Below, piece by piece: positions 44,749 through 53,844 of a stretch of 64,000 bases of DNA. The DNA lies in the NCBI GenBank assembly GCA_965199245.1, contig CBDAQP010000003.1, positions 682,001 to 746,000 of the forward strand, written 5' to 3'. A program made the position numbers and the translations under genes. This DNA is from Carbonatibacter sp965199245. Its GTDB lineage: Bacteria; Pseudomonadota; Alphaproteobacteria; Kiloniellales; Kiloniellaceae. Under the pieces are notes generated by a model that saw only the letters and a list, made by a program, of their open reading frames with translations, made no database searches and was not told the DNA's origin. Each line of letters starts with the position of its first letter. Position 1 is the first letter of the stretch.

Positions 44749-44884
44749 AAGTATCTCTAGAAACCTCCAGCCTCTGTTGGCCGAGCCGTTTTCGAGAACC
44801 GCAGAGGTTATTTGAGGATCGCAGGTCGTGTTGCACGCGCAAACCTAAAGTAGCTTGACGCCCCAGACGACGAAGTCGAGGTTT
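44749..44884. repeat. dispersed inverted-repeat element, copy 5, split by IS630 copy B
   Basis: The left end GTATCTCTAGAAACCTC is a drifted form of the family terminus, the first inner segment (CTCCAGCCTCTGTTGG) matches copy 3, and the shared segment TTGACGCCCCAGACGACGAA is present. The right terminal repeat stops at GAGGTTTTA, exactly where IS630 copy B begins. After the IS the sequence resumes with TTAGAGCTAC (46002-46011), a drifted continuation of the family end TTAGAGGTGCTC. The insertion hit a TA, the known IS630 target. Confidence 0.7.
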
Positions 44885-46001
44885 TATACCAATTCCATAA
44901 AATAAAGACTCTCTGGGCCTGGCGCGTGAGCAGATTCTGTGATTCAAGGAAGGACACTTTATTGGAGGTTTGTCATGGGTCAGCCCCTTCCGCTGCGTCA
45001 GGATTATGACGCATCCAGTCTTCGCCGCCTTCTCAACAGATTCGAACCGGACGCGCCGCTTGCCTGCCCTTGCGGTCATCTCTGATGGCGGCAGTCGCAG
45101 TGAAGCCGCGCGGCGTTGGTCGTCAAATTGTTCGTGATTGGGTGTTGCGTTTCAATGCAGAAGGTCCGGACGGTCTTTTGCAGCGGTCGAGAATCGGGCG
45201 ACCGGCCAGTGAGGCCCGGCTTGCTGCCTTGATTGCCCGCGTTGAAACAGGGCCATTGCCTGCTATCGATGGTGCGCTGGCGACTTCTGGATCTGGCGCA
45301 GTGGTTATGGGAGGACGATCGCCTCGGCGAAAGTTGCCTGAGCACCACCTTGCGCAAACACGGAGACAGGACATTGACGGCCCGTGCATCATGGACAAAA
45401 CGGGGATGCCCTGACCGCATTTAAAAAAACTTCCCCGTTGAAATAGACCGTATCCGGGAAAAAACAGGGCGAACTGTCCCCCTTGAAATCCGGTTCCAGG
45501 ACGAAGCGCGTGTTGGCCAGAAGAACAATATCACGCGGCGTTGGGCCAAACAGGGCACACGGCCTGTGGCAGCAAAAGACCAGCGCACAAAATCCGCCTG
45601 GATATTCGGGGCGATATGCCCCGCCCGTGGTGTGGGGGCCGCGCTTGTCCTGCCGCGCTGTGATACACGCGGGATGCAAGGGCATCCGGAGGACATATCA
45701 TCACAGGTCGAACCCGGTGCCCATGCTGTCATCATCCTTGATCAGGCGGGCTGGCACACCACCGGCACACTGGATATCCCGGACAATATCACCCTCTTGC
45801 CGCTGCCACCACGCAGCCCGGCCCCGGTCGAAAATGTCTGGCAATATTTGCGACAAAACTGGCTGTCAAACAGAATAGTCCAATCTCAGATGGTTTACCT
45901 CTGCTGTGACGCATGGAACAACCTCACCGACAAGCCATCGAAAATCATGTCCATCGGATACAGAAAATGGGCACATGAGTTCTGACTTTCAGGAAATGGT
46001 A
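44885..46001 (+). mobile_element. IS630-family element, copy B
   Basis: An element of about 1.1 kb homologous along its length to copy A (4846-5950), with the same ends (left TATACCAATTCC, right GGAAATGGTA). It is inserted in the right terminal repeat of inverted-repeat element copy 5. Copy B keeps a better DDE region than copy A, but its transposase frame is also broken several times. Confidence 0.85.
44975..45985 (+). pseudogene. IS630 transposase, frameshifted
   Basis: Starts at the ATG at 44975. Frame changes are needed to join the N-terminus, ALAVISDGGSRSEAAR, GVGRQIVRDWVLRFNAEG, VRWRLLDLAQWLWEDDRL and the DDE part. In the DDE part FQDEARVGQKNNITRRW (first Asp), IILDQAGWHTT (second Asp) and PVENVWQYLRQNWLSN (Glu) are all intact. 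The C-terminus MSIGYRKWAHEF is complete, whereas copy A stops before it. The breaks in the first half match those of copy A. Confidence 0.85.
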
Positions 46002-46053
46002 TTAGAGCTACCCAAACGCAACGCTCCCTCTTTCTTATAAAACTCCAGAGAAA

Positions 46054-46080
46054 AAGCCTCCGCAACCACTGCGGGGGCTT
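46054..46080 (-). terminator. intrinsic terminator-like hairpin
   Basis: AAGCCTCCGCA and TGCGGGGGCTT pair (one mismatch) around a short loop. The minus-strand copy is followed by five T, the plus-strand copy by three. It separates IS630 copy B from the dcw promoter region. No minus-strand gene ends here, so it may be a leftover or may block transcription in both directions. Confidence 0.55.
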
Positions 46081-46171
46081 TCACGCATGGGTCAGTGTGT
46101 CTGATGTCGGCAAAAAACCACGCATGAGGACGAACAACATTTCCAGCCAATGCCATTGACAGGGCAAAAAA

Positions 46172-46228
46172 ATCCATGTTACTCCATATTTTTCCACTTT
46201 AAACCATTTCAAACCACTTCAAACCACT
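46172..46228 (-). promoter_or_regulatory. probable MraZ operator: six 10-bp direct repeats
   Basis: CCA trinucleotides occur at 46174, 46184, 46194, 46204, 46214 and 46224, exactly 10 bases apart. Read on the minus strand, the first three units are GTGGTTTGAA, GTGGTTTGAA and ATGGTTTAAA, and the next three keep only the TGG core with A-rich spacers. MraZ is known to bind direct repeats of a TGG-containing box at 10-bp spacing upstream of its own gene, usually three or four units. The array ends 58 bases before the mraZ start. Confidence 0.78.
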
Positions 46229-46285
46229 TTCTCTTCAATCGTCATCCGCTTGGACAGAGAGAAAACAGGGAACGGAATTGACGCG

Positions 46286-46765
46286 GTGACCTTTTTCATT
46301 GGCACATACGAAAACAGACTGGACAAAAAGGGTCGGGTTTCTGTCCCCGCACCTTTTCGTGCCATGCTGGGTGAGAGTGCCTTTAAGGGTGTGGTTATTT
46401 TTCCTTCTTACCGCGTCGAGGCCCTCGAAGCCTGTAGCCAAGAATTTCTGCGCCTGCTCCATCACAATATGAGCGACTCTTTTGACCTTTTTTCCGAAGA
46501 ACAAGACGACCTCGCCACGAGTATCCTTGCCGCCAGTCACCCGCTCCAAATCGATCAGGATGGGCGGATTATCTTGCCACCTGATTTTTTAGATCATGCC
46601 GGATTGGATGACCGCGCTGCCTTTGTCGGGATGGGCGACCTCTTCCAGATCTGGCATCCCACACGACTCGCAGAACGCAAAAAAGAAGCCCGCAAGCGCG
46701 CAAAAGTGCGAAAACTGGCACTCCCTCTCAACAAAGCGCACACGGAGAAGGGATCACCTGCATGA
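46286..46765 (+). CDS. mraZ: transcriptional regulator MraZ
   Basis: First gene of the dcw cluster, a ring-forming DNA-binding repressor of its own operon. The 159-residue protein has two AbrB-like SpoVT folds: FIGTYENRLDKKGRVSVPAPFRAML at the start and LQIDQDGRIILPPDFLDHAGL in the middle, each with the conserved DxxGR motif. The GTG at 46286 gives the usual N-terminus; a TTG at 46250 in the same frame is less likely. The end overlaps rsmH by four bases (ATGA). Confidence 0.94.
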   Translation: MTFFIGTYENRLDKKGRVSVPAPFRAMLGESAFKGVVIFPSYRVEALEACSQEFLRLLHHNMSDSFDLFSEEQDDLATSILAASHPLQIDQDGRIILPPDFLDHAGLDDRAAFVGMGDLFQIWHPTRLAERKKEARKRAKVRKLALPLNKAHTEKGSPA

Positions 46766-47754
46766 GCATCCCTCTGGCACAGCTCCACCATAATCCTGTT
46801 ATGCTGACAGAGGTTCTCCAACAGCTCGCACCCTGTGACGGGGGGCTTTATCTGGATGGAACCTTTGGCGCGGGGGGGTATAGTCGCGCCATTGCCACCA
46901 CCGCAAACTGCCGCCTTTACGGAATAGACCGCGATCCTGTCGCCCATTGCAAAGCAACCACTCTACCCGAAATACAGACCGGACAGATAACCCTGTTGAA
47001 CGGGTCTTTCGGTGACATGGATGCACTTTTGAACAGTCACCTGGAACACAACACCGCCTGCCTCGACGGAATTGTTCTAGATATTGGGGTTTCTTCCCTC
47101 CAACTTGATGACCCCTCGCGTGGATTTTCTTTCCGCGCAGATGGCCCACTAGATATGCGAATGGACACAGTTGGAACGCAGATTACCGCCGCAGATATTG
47201 TCAATACAACGGGCGAAGCAGAACTCGCAGAGATATTTTATCGCTATGGCGAAGAAAAAAAATCGCGCCAAATCGCCCGTTCTATCGTCGCTCGCCGGAC
47301 GCACCAAGCCTTCACCCGTACAGGTGATCTGGCCGATGTCATTCGCGCCATTGCCCGCAAAGGTGAAAACAAAGCAACTGACCCGGCAACGCGCAGTTTT
47401 CAGGCCCTGCGTATCGCGGTTAATGATGAATTGGGCGAATTGACACGTGGACTCGCCGCCGCAGAAAAGTTGCTCAAACCATTGGGGCGGCTTGTTGTGG
47501 TGTCTTTTCACTCGCTGGAGGACCGCATTGTCAAAAATTTCCTGCGCGAAAAATCAGGCGATAGTCCACGCGGGTCGCGTCATCGCCTTGAACCAGATCA
47601 TCTCGAGTCACAGCCCCCCACATTTCGACAACTTTTCCGCAAAGCCCTCAATGCCAACGCAGAAGAATGTAAGCGCAATCCCCGCGCACGTTCCGCACGG
47701 ATGCGGGCCGCAGAACGCACCACTGCACCTGCACAGCGAGGAGGGAACAGATGA
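46762..47754 (+). CDS. rsmH: 16S rRNA (cytosine-1402 N4) methyltransferase
   Basis: Methylates C1402 in the ribosomal decoding region with SAM. The 330-residue protein starts with HNPVMLTEVLQQL and has YLDGTFGAGGYSRAI (SAM motif I), YGIDRDP, the GIVLDIGVSSLQLDDPSRGFSF signature, the family DMRMD, TRSFQALRIAVNDELGEL and VVSFHSLEDRIVKNFL. It overlaps mraZ and ftsL by four bases on each side. Confidence 0.96.
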   Translation: MSIPLAQLHHNPVMLTEVLQQLAPCDGGLYLDGTFGAGGYSRAIATTANCRLYGIDRDPVAHCKATTLPEIQTGQITLLNGSFGDMDALLNSHLEHNTACLDGIVLDIGVSSLQLDDPSRGFSFRADGPLDMRMDTVGTQITAADIVNTTGEAELAEIFYRYGEEKKSRQIARSIVARRTHQAFTRTGDLADVIRAIARKGENKATDPATRSFQALRIAVNDELGELTRGLAAAEKLLKPLGRLVVVSFHSLEDRIVKNFLREKSGDSPRGSRHRLEPDHLESQPPTFRQLFRKALNANAEECKRNPRARSARMRAAERTTAPAQRGGNR

Positions 47755-48059
47755 AAAATATCGTTGTCACCCTCAGCGTTGCGATTGGAATTTCCTGCGC
47801 CCTGTTTTTGTTTTTGGTCAAACAGGAAGTCCAAGAGCACGAACAAGCCCTTGCAAAACTCAATGCAGACATTGCCCGCGACGAGGAAGCCATTCGCATT
47901 CTGGATGCCGAATGGAGCCATCTCAACACACCTGATCGCCTCCAACGCCTGTCTGCAAAATATCTGCGCCTTGCCCCGCTCAACACCGGGCAGTTTCGCC
48001 TTATACGCACAACAGACCAAGTGACGTTGCGTCACGCCACAGCGGCGGAGGTGAAATAG
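47751..48059 (+). CDS. ftsL: cell division protein FtsL
   Basis: Short bitopic division protein of 102 residues that joins the divisome with FtsQ, FtsB and FtsW/FtsI. It has one membrane helix (residues about 4-22), then a periplasmic coiled coil (QEVQEHEQALAKLNADIARDEEAIRIL) and a C-terminal region with the SHLNTPDRLQRLSAKYL signature of alphaproteobacterial FtsL. It overlaps rsmH by four bases, and its stop shares one base with the GTG of ftsI. Confidence 0.9.
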   Translation: MKNIVVTLSVAIGISCALFLFLVKQEVQEHEQALAKLNADIARDEEAIRILDAEWSHLNTPDRLQRLSAKYLRLAPLNTGQFRLIRTTDQVTLRHATAAEVK

Positions 48060-49795
48060 TGCCGCATAAAAAATCAGAACCACGACTTACTCGCTACTTT
48101 GAACCTGTGATCTCACTGGACAGCCAAACTCGCGCGGCACTTGAAACCGGACGCAACCGTATTCTCGTCACTGGTGGTTTGATGGTTGTTGTCTTTTTGG
48201 TCATTACCACCAAATTGATTGACCTCACTGTTTTTCAGCCCGACCTTTCTCAAACAGCACATTCTGTCTTTGAAAGCAGTGTCTCTTCTCAACCAGCCCG
48301 CGCGGACATTGTCGATCGCAACGGCGTTATCCTGGCAACCAGTCTTCCGGCGACATCGCTTTACGCTGATCCACGCAAAATTCCAGACCCTGCAAGGGCT
48401 GCGCACCGCGTTTCGGCAATTCTACCCATGCTGTCCACCGCGACCTTGCTGGAAAAATTTTCCCAAAAACGGGGGTTCGTCTGGATCAAGCGTAACCTCA
48501 CCCCGCGCGAACAGTACGCCATCAATGCGCTGGGCATTCCCGGATTGAATTTCAAAACGGGGGCACGGCGGTTCTATCCACTCGGTGATGAGGCTGCACA
48601 GACTGTTGGCTTTACCAATATCGATAATCGCGGCCTTGCAGGCATGGAGCGGGCATTCGACCGCCAACTTGCCGACGGCGAAAATTCCCTGACTCTGTCG
48701 CTTGATATTCGCATCCAGCACATTCTAAGCGAAGAAATAAAACACGCCATGACACGTTTCAGTGCCCCCGGAGCCGCCGGTCTGGTGATGGATACCCAAA
48801 CCGGGGAGGTTCTCGCCAGTTCATCCCTCCCGTCTTTTGATTTGAACAGCCCCGGCACAGCCAGTGACGACGCCCGCTTTAACCGCGCGACTCTTGGCGT
48901 TTATGAAATGGGGTCAACCTTCAAAGTGCTCACAGCCGCCATGGCCTTGAACGAAGGGACGATCACCCCCTTTGACGGTTATGATGTCAGCAAACCCTTT
49001 CGCGTTGCCCGCTTCACCATCAATGATCTCAAACCAAAGAAAAAATGGCTCTCCGTCCCAGAAATTCTGATCTATTCGTCCAATATCGGAACGCTCAAGA
49101 TGGCCCTGGACATGGGCACGACAACACAACGTCAATACCTTGATCGTTTTGGTTTGCTCAACCCGGCTGTGACTGAATTAGAGGAAGTCGGTCGCCCATT
49201 GGTGCCGTCTCCCTGGCGCAATATCAATACCATGACCATTTCCTATGGTCATGGTATTGCCGTCAGTCCGCTTCAACTGGTCAGTGCCGTGTCCGCCATC
49301 GTCAACGGCGGGATCAAACGACCTGCGACCTTTTTGAAAAAAACACCCCCCGTTGCAGGTCAGCGTGTCATTCGGACAGAAACCTCACAACTGATCCGCG
49401 ACATGATACGTCTGGTCGTCCTGCATGGCAGTGGACGCAACGCCGATGCCAAGGGTTACCTTGTTGGGGGAAAATCAGGAACCGCCGACAAGGTCGAAGG
49501 CGGCGGCTATGCCAAAAATAACCGTGCGTCGTCTTTCGTGGGTGTCTTCCCCATGACCCGCCCGCGTTATCTGGTTTATGTCATGGTCGATGAACCAAAA
49601 GGCATCAAAGAAACCTATGGTTTCGCAACCGGAGGCTGGGTTGCCGCCCCTGTCGTCAAAGCGGTTGTTGAACGTATGGCTCCCTTGTTGGGTCTCCCAC
49701 CACGTACAGAAACGCAAAGTGCCGATGCCAACAGCGAGGCCCTGCTGGTCAAGGCCCGTGCCGGAATGGAAGGACGCCCGATTGCATATCAGTGA
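48059..49795 (+). CDS. ftsI: peptidoglycan transpeptidase FtsI (PBP3)
   Basis: Septal class B penicillin-binding protein, 578 residues. It has an N-terminal membrane helix (about 35-60), the pedestal dimerisation domain (RADIVDRNGVILATSL), then the transpeptidase domain with the active site STFK (serine about residue 286), SSN in the YSSNIGT segment and KSG-T in GGKSGTADK. It starts at a GTG that overlaps the ftsL TAG by one base. Its end overlaps the start of murE. Confidence 0.96.
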   Translation: MPHKKSEPRLTRYFEPVISLDSQTRAALETGRNRILVTGGLMVVVFLVITTKLIDLTVFQPDLSQTAHSVFESSVSSQPARADIVDRNGVILATSLPATSLYADPRKIPDPARAAHRVSAILPMLSTATLLEKFSQKRGFVWIKRNLTPREQYAINALGIPGLNFKTGARRFYPLGDEAAQTVGFTNIDNRGLAGMERAFDRQLADGENSLTLSLDIRIQHILSEEIKHAMTRFSAPGAAGLVMDTQTGEVLASSSLPSFDLNSPGTASDDARFNRATLGVYEMGSTFKVLTAAMALNEGTITPFDGYDVSKPFRVARFTINDLKPKKKWLSVPEILIYSSNIGTLKMALDMGTTTQRQYLDRFGLLNPAVTELEEVGRPLVPSPWRNINTMTISYGHGIAVSPLQLVSAVSAIVNGGIKRPATFLKKTPPVAGQRVIRTETSQLIRDMIRLVVLHGSGRNADAKGYLVGGKSGTADKVEGGGYAKNNRASSFVGVFPMTRPRYLVYVMVDEPKGIKETYGFATGGWVAAPVVKAVVERMAPLLGLPPRTETQSADANSEALLVKARAGMEGRPIAYQ

Positions 49796-51305
49796 CCTCC
49801 TCCGCGCCCTCCCTCATGATCTGCGCCCCGAAAAACACGGCGACGATCGTCACATCACAGCCCTCGCTCTCGATAGCCGAAAGGCCACCAACGGGTGTCT
49901 CTTTGCCGCCTTATCGCCAAGCAGGCAGGTACAGGCTTTAGACGGACGGCAATTTATAGCCAACGCCCTCAAAGGGGGTGCGCGGACTATTTTGACAACA
50001 CCGGGGGAAAGTTTCTCCTCCATTCCAAACACGGCAACCGTCCTGTATCATCCCCACCCCCGGGCTGTTCTGGCGGCAATCTGCGCGGTCTTTTATGCTG
50101 AACAACCTAAAACGACCATCGCAATCACCGGAACCAATGGTAAGAGCTCCGTTGCCTCTTTTCTCCAACAGCTCTGGGTCGCACAGGGTTTCACTGCAGC
50201 CAGTCTCGGGACACTTGGTCTTGTGTTGCCTCCCTCTATCGCGCCCTTACCCCACGACAGCACAAAGTTGACAACACCCGACAGCATCACTCTGCACCAG
50301 ACCTTGCACAATCTGCATGGAAAAGGCGTGACTCACCTTGCACTTGAAACCTCCAGCCACGGCCTCGACCAAAACCGCCCGGATGCTGTCAAACTCTCTG
50401 CGGCAGGCTTTACCAATTTAGGACGTGACCATCTGGACTATCATACCAGCCGAGATGACTATCTCGGCGCAAAATCCCGCCTCTTCACCACACTTCTACC
50501 CGCAGGAAAAACGGCTGTTATCAACCAGGACGACGCCGCTGGACGAAAGATTGCACACGCCTGTCAGAACAGAGGCCGCAATGTTTTGAGTACGGGCCGA
50601 AAAGATCGTGCAGATTTGCACCTGCTCTCACACAGTATCACAGCAAGGGGTCAGAACCTTGTACTGGTGTGGAGAGAAAGAAAACACCACGTGCATCTTC
50701 CCCTTGTCGGGGATTTTCAGGCCGATAATTTACTCACGGCTTTGGGGCTGTTGCTCGCCACCGGACAGGATTTAAAAAACCTTTGCCCTCTTGTCGCGCA
50801 TCTCCAACCCGTTCCCGGGCGGTTGGAGCGGATCGGACAAACGAAAAGCGGTGCCTGCGTTTATGTCGATTTTGCCCACACCCCCGATGCTCTCGACAGC
50901 GTTCTCTCTGCTTTGCGTCCACACTGCCGCGACAGATTGTGCGTCGTGATGGGCTGTGGAGGAGACAGAGACCCAGGAAAGCGCGGGGAAATGGGGCGCA
51001 TTGCCGCCACAAAAGCAGACGTGACCACAATTACAGATGATAACCCCCGTACCGAAGACGCCGCACAGATTCGCGCACACATCATGGCGGGTGTCCCACA
51101 ATCCCGCCGGACAACCTGTACCCTCACAGGCGACCGCCGCACTGCAATCCGCAACGCCGTTGCCGCACTGGCCCCGGGGGATTGCCTCGTCATCGCCGGT
51201 AAGGGACACGAAGACGGGCAGATTGTCGGTGACGAAAAACACCCCTTTGATGACCGCAACGAAGTGCGCGAGGCCCTCTTGGGAGAAATGGGGGGTTGCC
51301 AATGA
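49782..51305 (+). CDS. murE: UDP-MurNAc-tripeptide synthetase, meso-DAP adding
   Basis: Adds the third amino acid to the peptidoglycan stem. The 507-residue ligase has the Mur ATP motif GTNGKSSVASF, the family ETSSHGLDQ segment, a DFAHTPDAL segment and VVMGCGGDRDPGKR. The substrate-selecting motif is DDNPRTED, the DNPR form that marks meso-diaminopimelate enzymes, as expected for a Gram-negative. I place the start at the TTG at 49782, 14 bases inside ftsI, because GGAAGGACG lies just upstream and the translation then starts LHISDLLRALP as in relatives. Confidence 0.94.
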   Translation: MHISDLLRALPHDLRPEKHGDDRHITALALDSRKATNGCLFAALSPSRQVQALDGRQFIANALKGGARTILTTPGESFSSIPNTATVLYHPHPRAVLAAICAVFYAEQPKTTIAITGTNGKSSVASFLQQLWVAQGFTAASLGTLGLVLPPSIAPLPHDSTKLTTPDSITLHQTLHNLHGKGVTHLALETSSHGLDQNRPDAVKLSAAGFTNLGRDHLDYHTSRDDYLGAKSRLFTTLLPAGKTAVINQDDAAGRKIAHACQNRGRNVLSTGRKDRADLHLLSHSITARGQNLVLVWRERKHHVHLPLVGDFQADNLLTALGLLLATGQDLKNLCPLVAHLQPVPGRLERIGQTKSGACVYVDFAHTPDALDSVLSALRPHCRDRLCVVMGCGGDRDPGKRGEMGRIAATKADVTTITDDNPRTEDAAQIRAHIMAGVPQSRRTTCTLTGDRRTAIRNAVAALAPGDCLVIAGKGHEDGQIVGDEKHPFDDRNEVREALLGEMGGCQ

Positions 51306-52753
51306 CAAGACAACACATTCTCTGGACTGCCGCACGCGCTGCAAAGGCCACCGGGGGAACAAATACCGCAGACTGGGCCGCAACGGGTCTGTCAATCAAC
51401 ACCCGCACGCTTGTTCCCGGTGATCTGTTTATCGCCCTCACTGGGCCGAACTGTGACGGACATGATTTTGTCAAAACCGCATTTGACAAGGGGGCCAGCG
51501 CAGCTATGGTTCATCGCCCCATCGCTGACCTGTGCGCCAATCAACCTTTATTGCAGGTTGCAGACAGCCTTATAGCTCTGGAGGATATGGCAGTTACCGC
51601 ACGCGCGGACTCGCGGGCAAAATTTGTTGGAATCACTGGTTCTGTTGGCAAGACAACGGTCAAGGATGCCCTTGCACACTGTCTCAGCGCACAGGCCCCG
51701 ACCTCGGCCTCACAAGCCAGCTTTAACAATCATTGGGGCATTCCCTTTAGCCTGTGTAAACATCAACCGGATGCCGTCTATGCCCTCAATGAATTAGGCA
51801 TGAGTGCCGCAGGTGAAATTCGCACCCTCAGCGCGCTGGTTCGCCCGGACATCGCCATTATTACCACCATTGCCCCGGCACATATGGCGGCGTTTCAATC
51901 ACTCGCAGAGGTTGCCGCCGCCAAGGCCGAAATTTTTGACTCCATGACCCCTGATGGCATTGCGATTCTCAATCGCGACCACGACCTTTTTGCACAGATG
52001 GACGCGACCGCGCGCGCCTGTGGTCTCCGGGATATCAGGAGCTTTGGCTGGAACGACGCGGCAAGCTGTCGCATTTTGAATGCAAAACTTCACGCAGATC
52101 ATTCCCTCATCACCCTGAGAATCAACGAAAAAAACATGTCTATCCGACTTGCCGCACCGGGACAGCATCAGGTGATGAATGCGGCAGCTGTTCTTTGTGC
52201 CGTTGATGCGCTAGGGGCAGACCTTGAACGCGCGAGTAAAGCACTGGCGACCCTGCCCATTTTGTCGGGACGGGGGCAAAGCCACCAGATCACCCTGCCC
52301 AATGGCGCGGGGCAGATCAAGCTGATTGATGACAGTTATAACGCCAATCCCGAATCTGTTCGCGCCCTGCTCACCCTGTTAGGCGCGAATACGCCGAGGG
52401 CGCAGGGGCGACGGATTGCTGTTCTGGGTGATATGCTGGAACTCGGTCAAGACTCAGCGCGTTTTCACAGCCAGCTTTCGAGTCCTCTGCGCGACAATGG
52501 CATAGCGCGTGTTTATGCTTGTGGTCATTATATGAAAACTCTGGCGAGTGAACTGCACAATCACCTGCCATTCACTCATACAGACCATGCCTCGGAACTC
52601 ACCCCACGCCTGATCGCTGATTTGCGTGATGGGGATATTATCGCCGTCAAGGGGTCGCGAAGCGTCCACATGGACAAAGTTGTCACCGCACTCCTATCCC
52701 TTTCAACCGATTCAGGCGAGGGAAATAACAAGGGTAAACCTGATGCTTTATGA
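51302..52753 (+). CDS. murF: UDP-MurNAc-tripeptide-D-Ala-D-Ala ligase
   Basis: Adds D-Ala-D-Ala to complete the UDP-MurNAc-pentapeptide. The 483-residue protein has the three Mur-ligase domains: SINTRTLVPGDLFIALTGPNCDGHDFV near the N-terminus, the ATP loop GITGSVGKTTVKDAL, NNHWGIPFSL, NELGMSAAGEI and the C-terminal DDSYNANPESVRALL with GDMLELG. The ATG overlaps the murE stop by four bases; the end overlaps mraY by 11. Confidence 0.95.
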   Translation: MTRQHILWTAARAAKATGGTNTADWAATGLSINTRTLVPGDLFIALTGPNCDGHDFVKTAFDKGASAAMVHRPIADLCANQPLLQVADSLIALEDMAVTARADSRAKFVGITGSVGKTTVKDALAHCLSAQAPTSASQASFNNHWGIPFSLCKHQPDAVYALNELGMSAAGEIRTLSALVRPDIAIITTIAPAHMAAFQSLAEVAAAKAEIFDSMTPDGIAILNRDHDLFAQMDATARACGLRDIRSFGWNDAASCRILNAKLHADHSLITLRINEKNMSIRLAAPGQHQVMNAAAVLCAVDALGADLERASKALATLPILSGRGQSHQITLPNGAGQIKLIDDSYNANPESVRALLTLLGANTPRAQGRRIAVLGDMLELGQDSARFHSQLSSPLRDNGIARVYACGHYMKTLASELHNHLPFTHTDHASELTPRLIADLRDGDIIAVKGSRSVHMDKVVTALLSLSTDSGEGNNKGKPDAL

Positions 52754-53828
52754 CTTGCTTTTGCCTCTGGCTGATAGTTTCAGCGTTTTGAATGTTTTTC
52801 GCTATATTACCTTCCGCACGGGGGGGGCTGTCCTGACGTCCTTGCTCATTTCCTTTGTCGCGGGGCCGCACGTCATTCGCTGGCTCAAATCAAAACAGGG
52901 TGCAGGCCAACCCATTCGTGATGATGGGCCGGGAACCCATTTTGTCAAGCAAGGCACACCGACAATGGGGGGAAGTTTAATTCTTCTGTCCCTGAGTCTT
53001 TCGACAATTCTGTGGTCTGATTTGTCCAACCGTTACGTCTGGATCTTGTTGCTGGTCACCATCGGATTTGGCTTGATCGGGTTTAGCGATGATTATCTTA
53101 AACTCACCCGACGCAATACAAAGGGATTGCCCGGAAAATTTAAACTTCTGGGGCAGATTGCTGTTTCAGTTCTCGCAGCCTGGAGCATTTCGGCAAGTGC
53201 CCCAAATCATATGGATACACATTTAAGCATTCCCTTTGTCAAAGACCTCTTGCTGAACCTTGGTCTTTTCTATGTTCCTTTCGCGGTTTTTATCATGGTG
53301 GGGACATCCAATGCCGTTAATTTAACGGACGGTCTCGATGGTCTGGCAACTGTCCCTGTGATGATTGCGGGGGGGTGCTTTGGGCTGATTGCCTGGCTGG
53401 TCGGGAACAGTATTTTTTCCAGCTATCTGCAAATTTTCTATGTCCCGGGGACGGGAGAACTCACGATTTTCTGCGGCGCATTGGTGGGAGCCTGCATGGG
53501 ATTTCTCTGGTTTAACGCGCCCCCTGCAATGGTCTTTATGGGCGATACGGGTTCCCTGTCACTTGGCGGCGCGCTGGGGGCGCTGTCGGTTGCCACCAAG
53601 CATGAACTTGTCCTGTCCATCATCGGTGGTCTTTTTGTCCTGGAGGCCGTTTCTGTCATTGTTCAGGTCATTTCCTTCAAAACAACGGGAAAGCGGGTTT
53701 TTCGCATGGCCCCTATCCACCACCATTTTGAAAAAAAGGGCTGGGCAGAACCGACTGTTGTCATTCGGTTCTGGATCATCGCGATGATCCTCGCCCTCAT
53801 CGGTCTCTCGACCCTAAAGTTGCGCTAG
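52743..53828 (+). CDS. mraY: phospho-MurNAc-pentapeptide transferase
   Basis: Transfers phospho-MurNAc-pentapeptide to undecaprenyl phosphate, making lipid I in the inner membrane. The 361-residue protein has ten membrane helices. Hallmarks are GTPTMGGSLIL, the DDYLKLTRRNTKGL motif with adjacent Asp residues, NAVNLTDGLDGLA, FMGDTGSLSLGG and the terminal HHHFEKKGW. The start lies inside the end of murF. Confidence 0.96.
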   Translation: MLYDLLLPLADSFSVLNVFRYITFRTGGAVLTSLLISFVAGPHVIRWLKSKQGAGQPIRDDGPGTHFVKQGTPTMGGSLILLSLSLSTILWSDLSNRYVWILLLVTIGFGLIGFSDDYLKLTRRNTKGLPGKFKLLGQIAVSVLAAWSISASAPNHMDTHLSIPFVKDLLLNLGLFYVPFAVFIMVGTSNAVNLTDGLDGLATVPVMIAGGCFGLIAWLVGNSIFSSYLQIFYVPGTGELTIFCGALVGACMGFLWFNAPPAMVFMGDTGSLSLGGALGALSVATKHELVLSIIGGLFVLEAVSVIVQVISFKTTGKRVFRMAPIHHHFEKKGWAEPTVVIRFWIIAMILALIGLSTLKLR

Positions 53829-53844
53829 GAATTTGAGGATCGCG

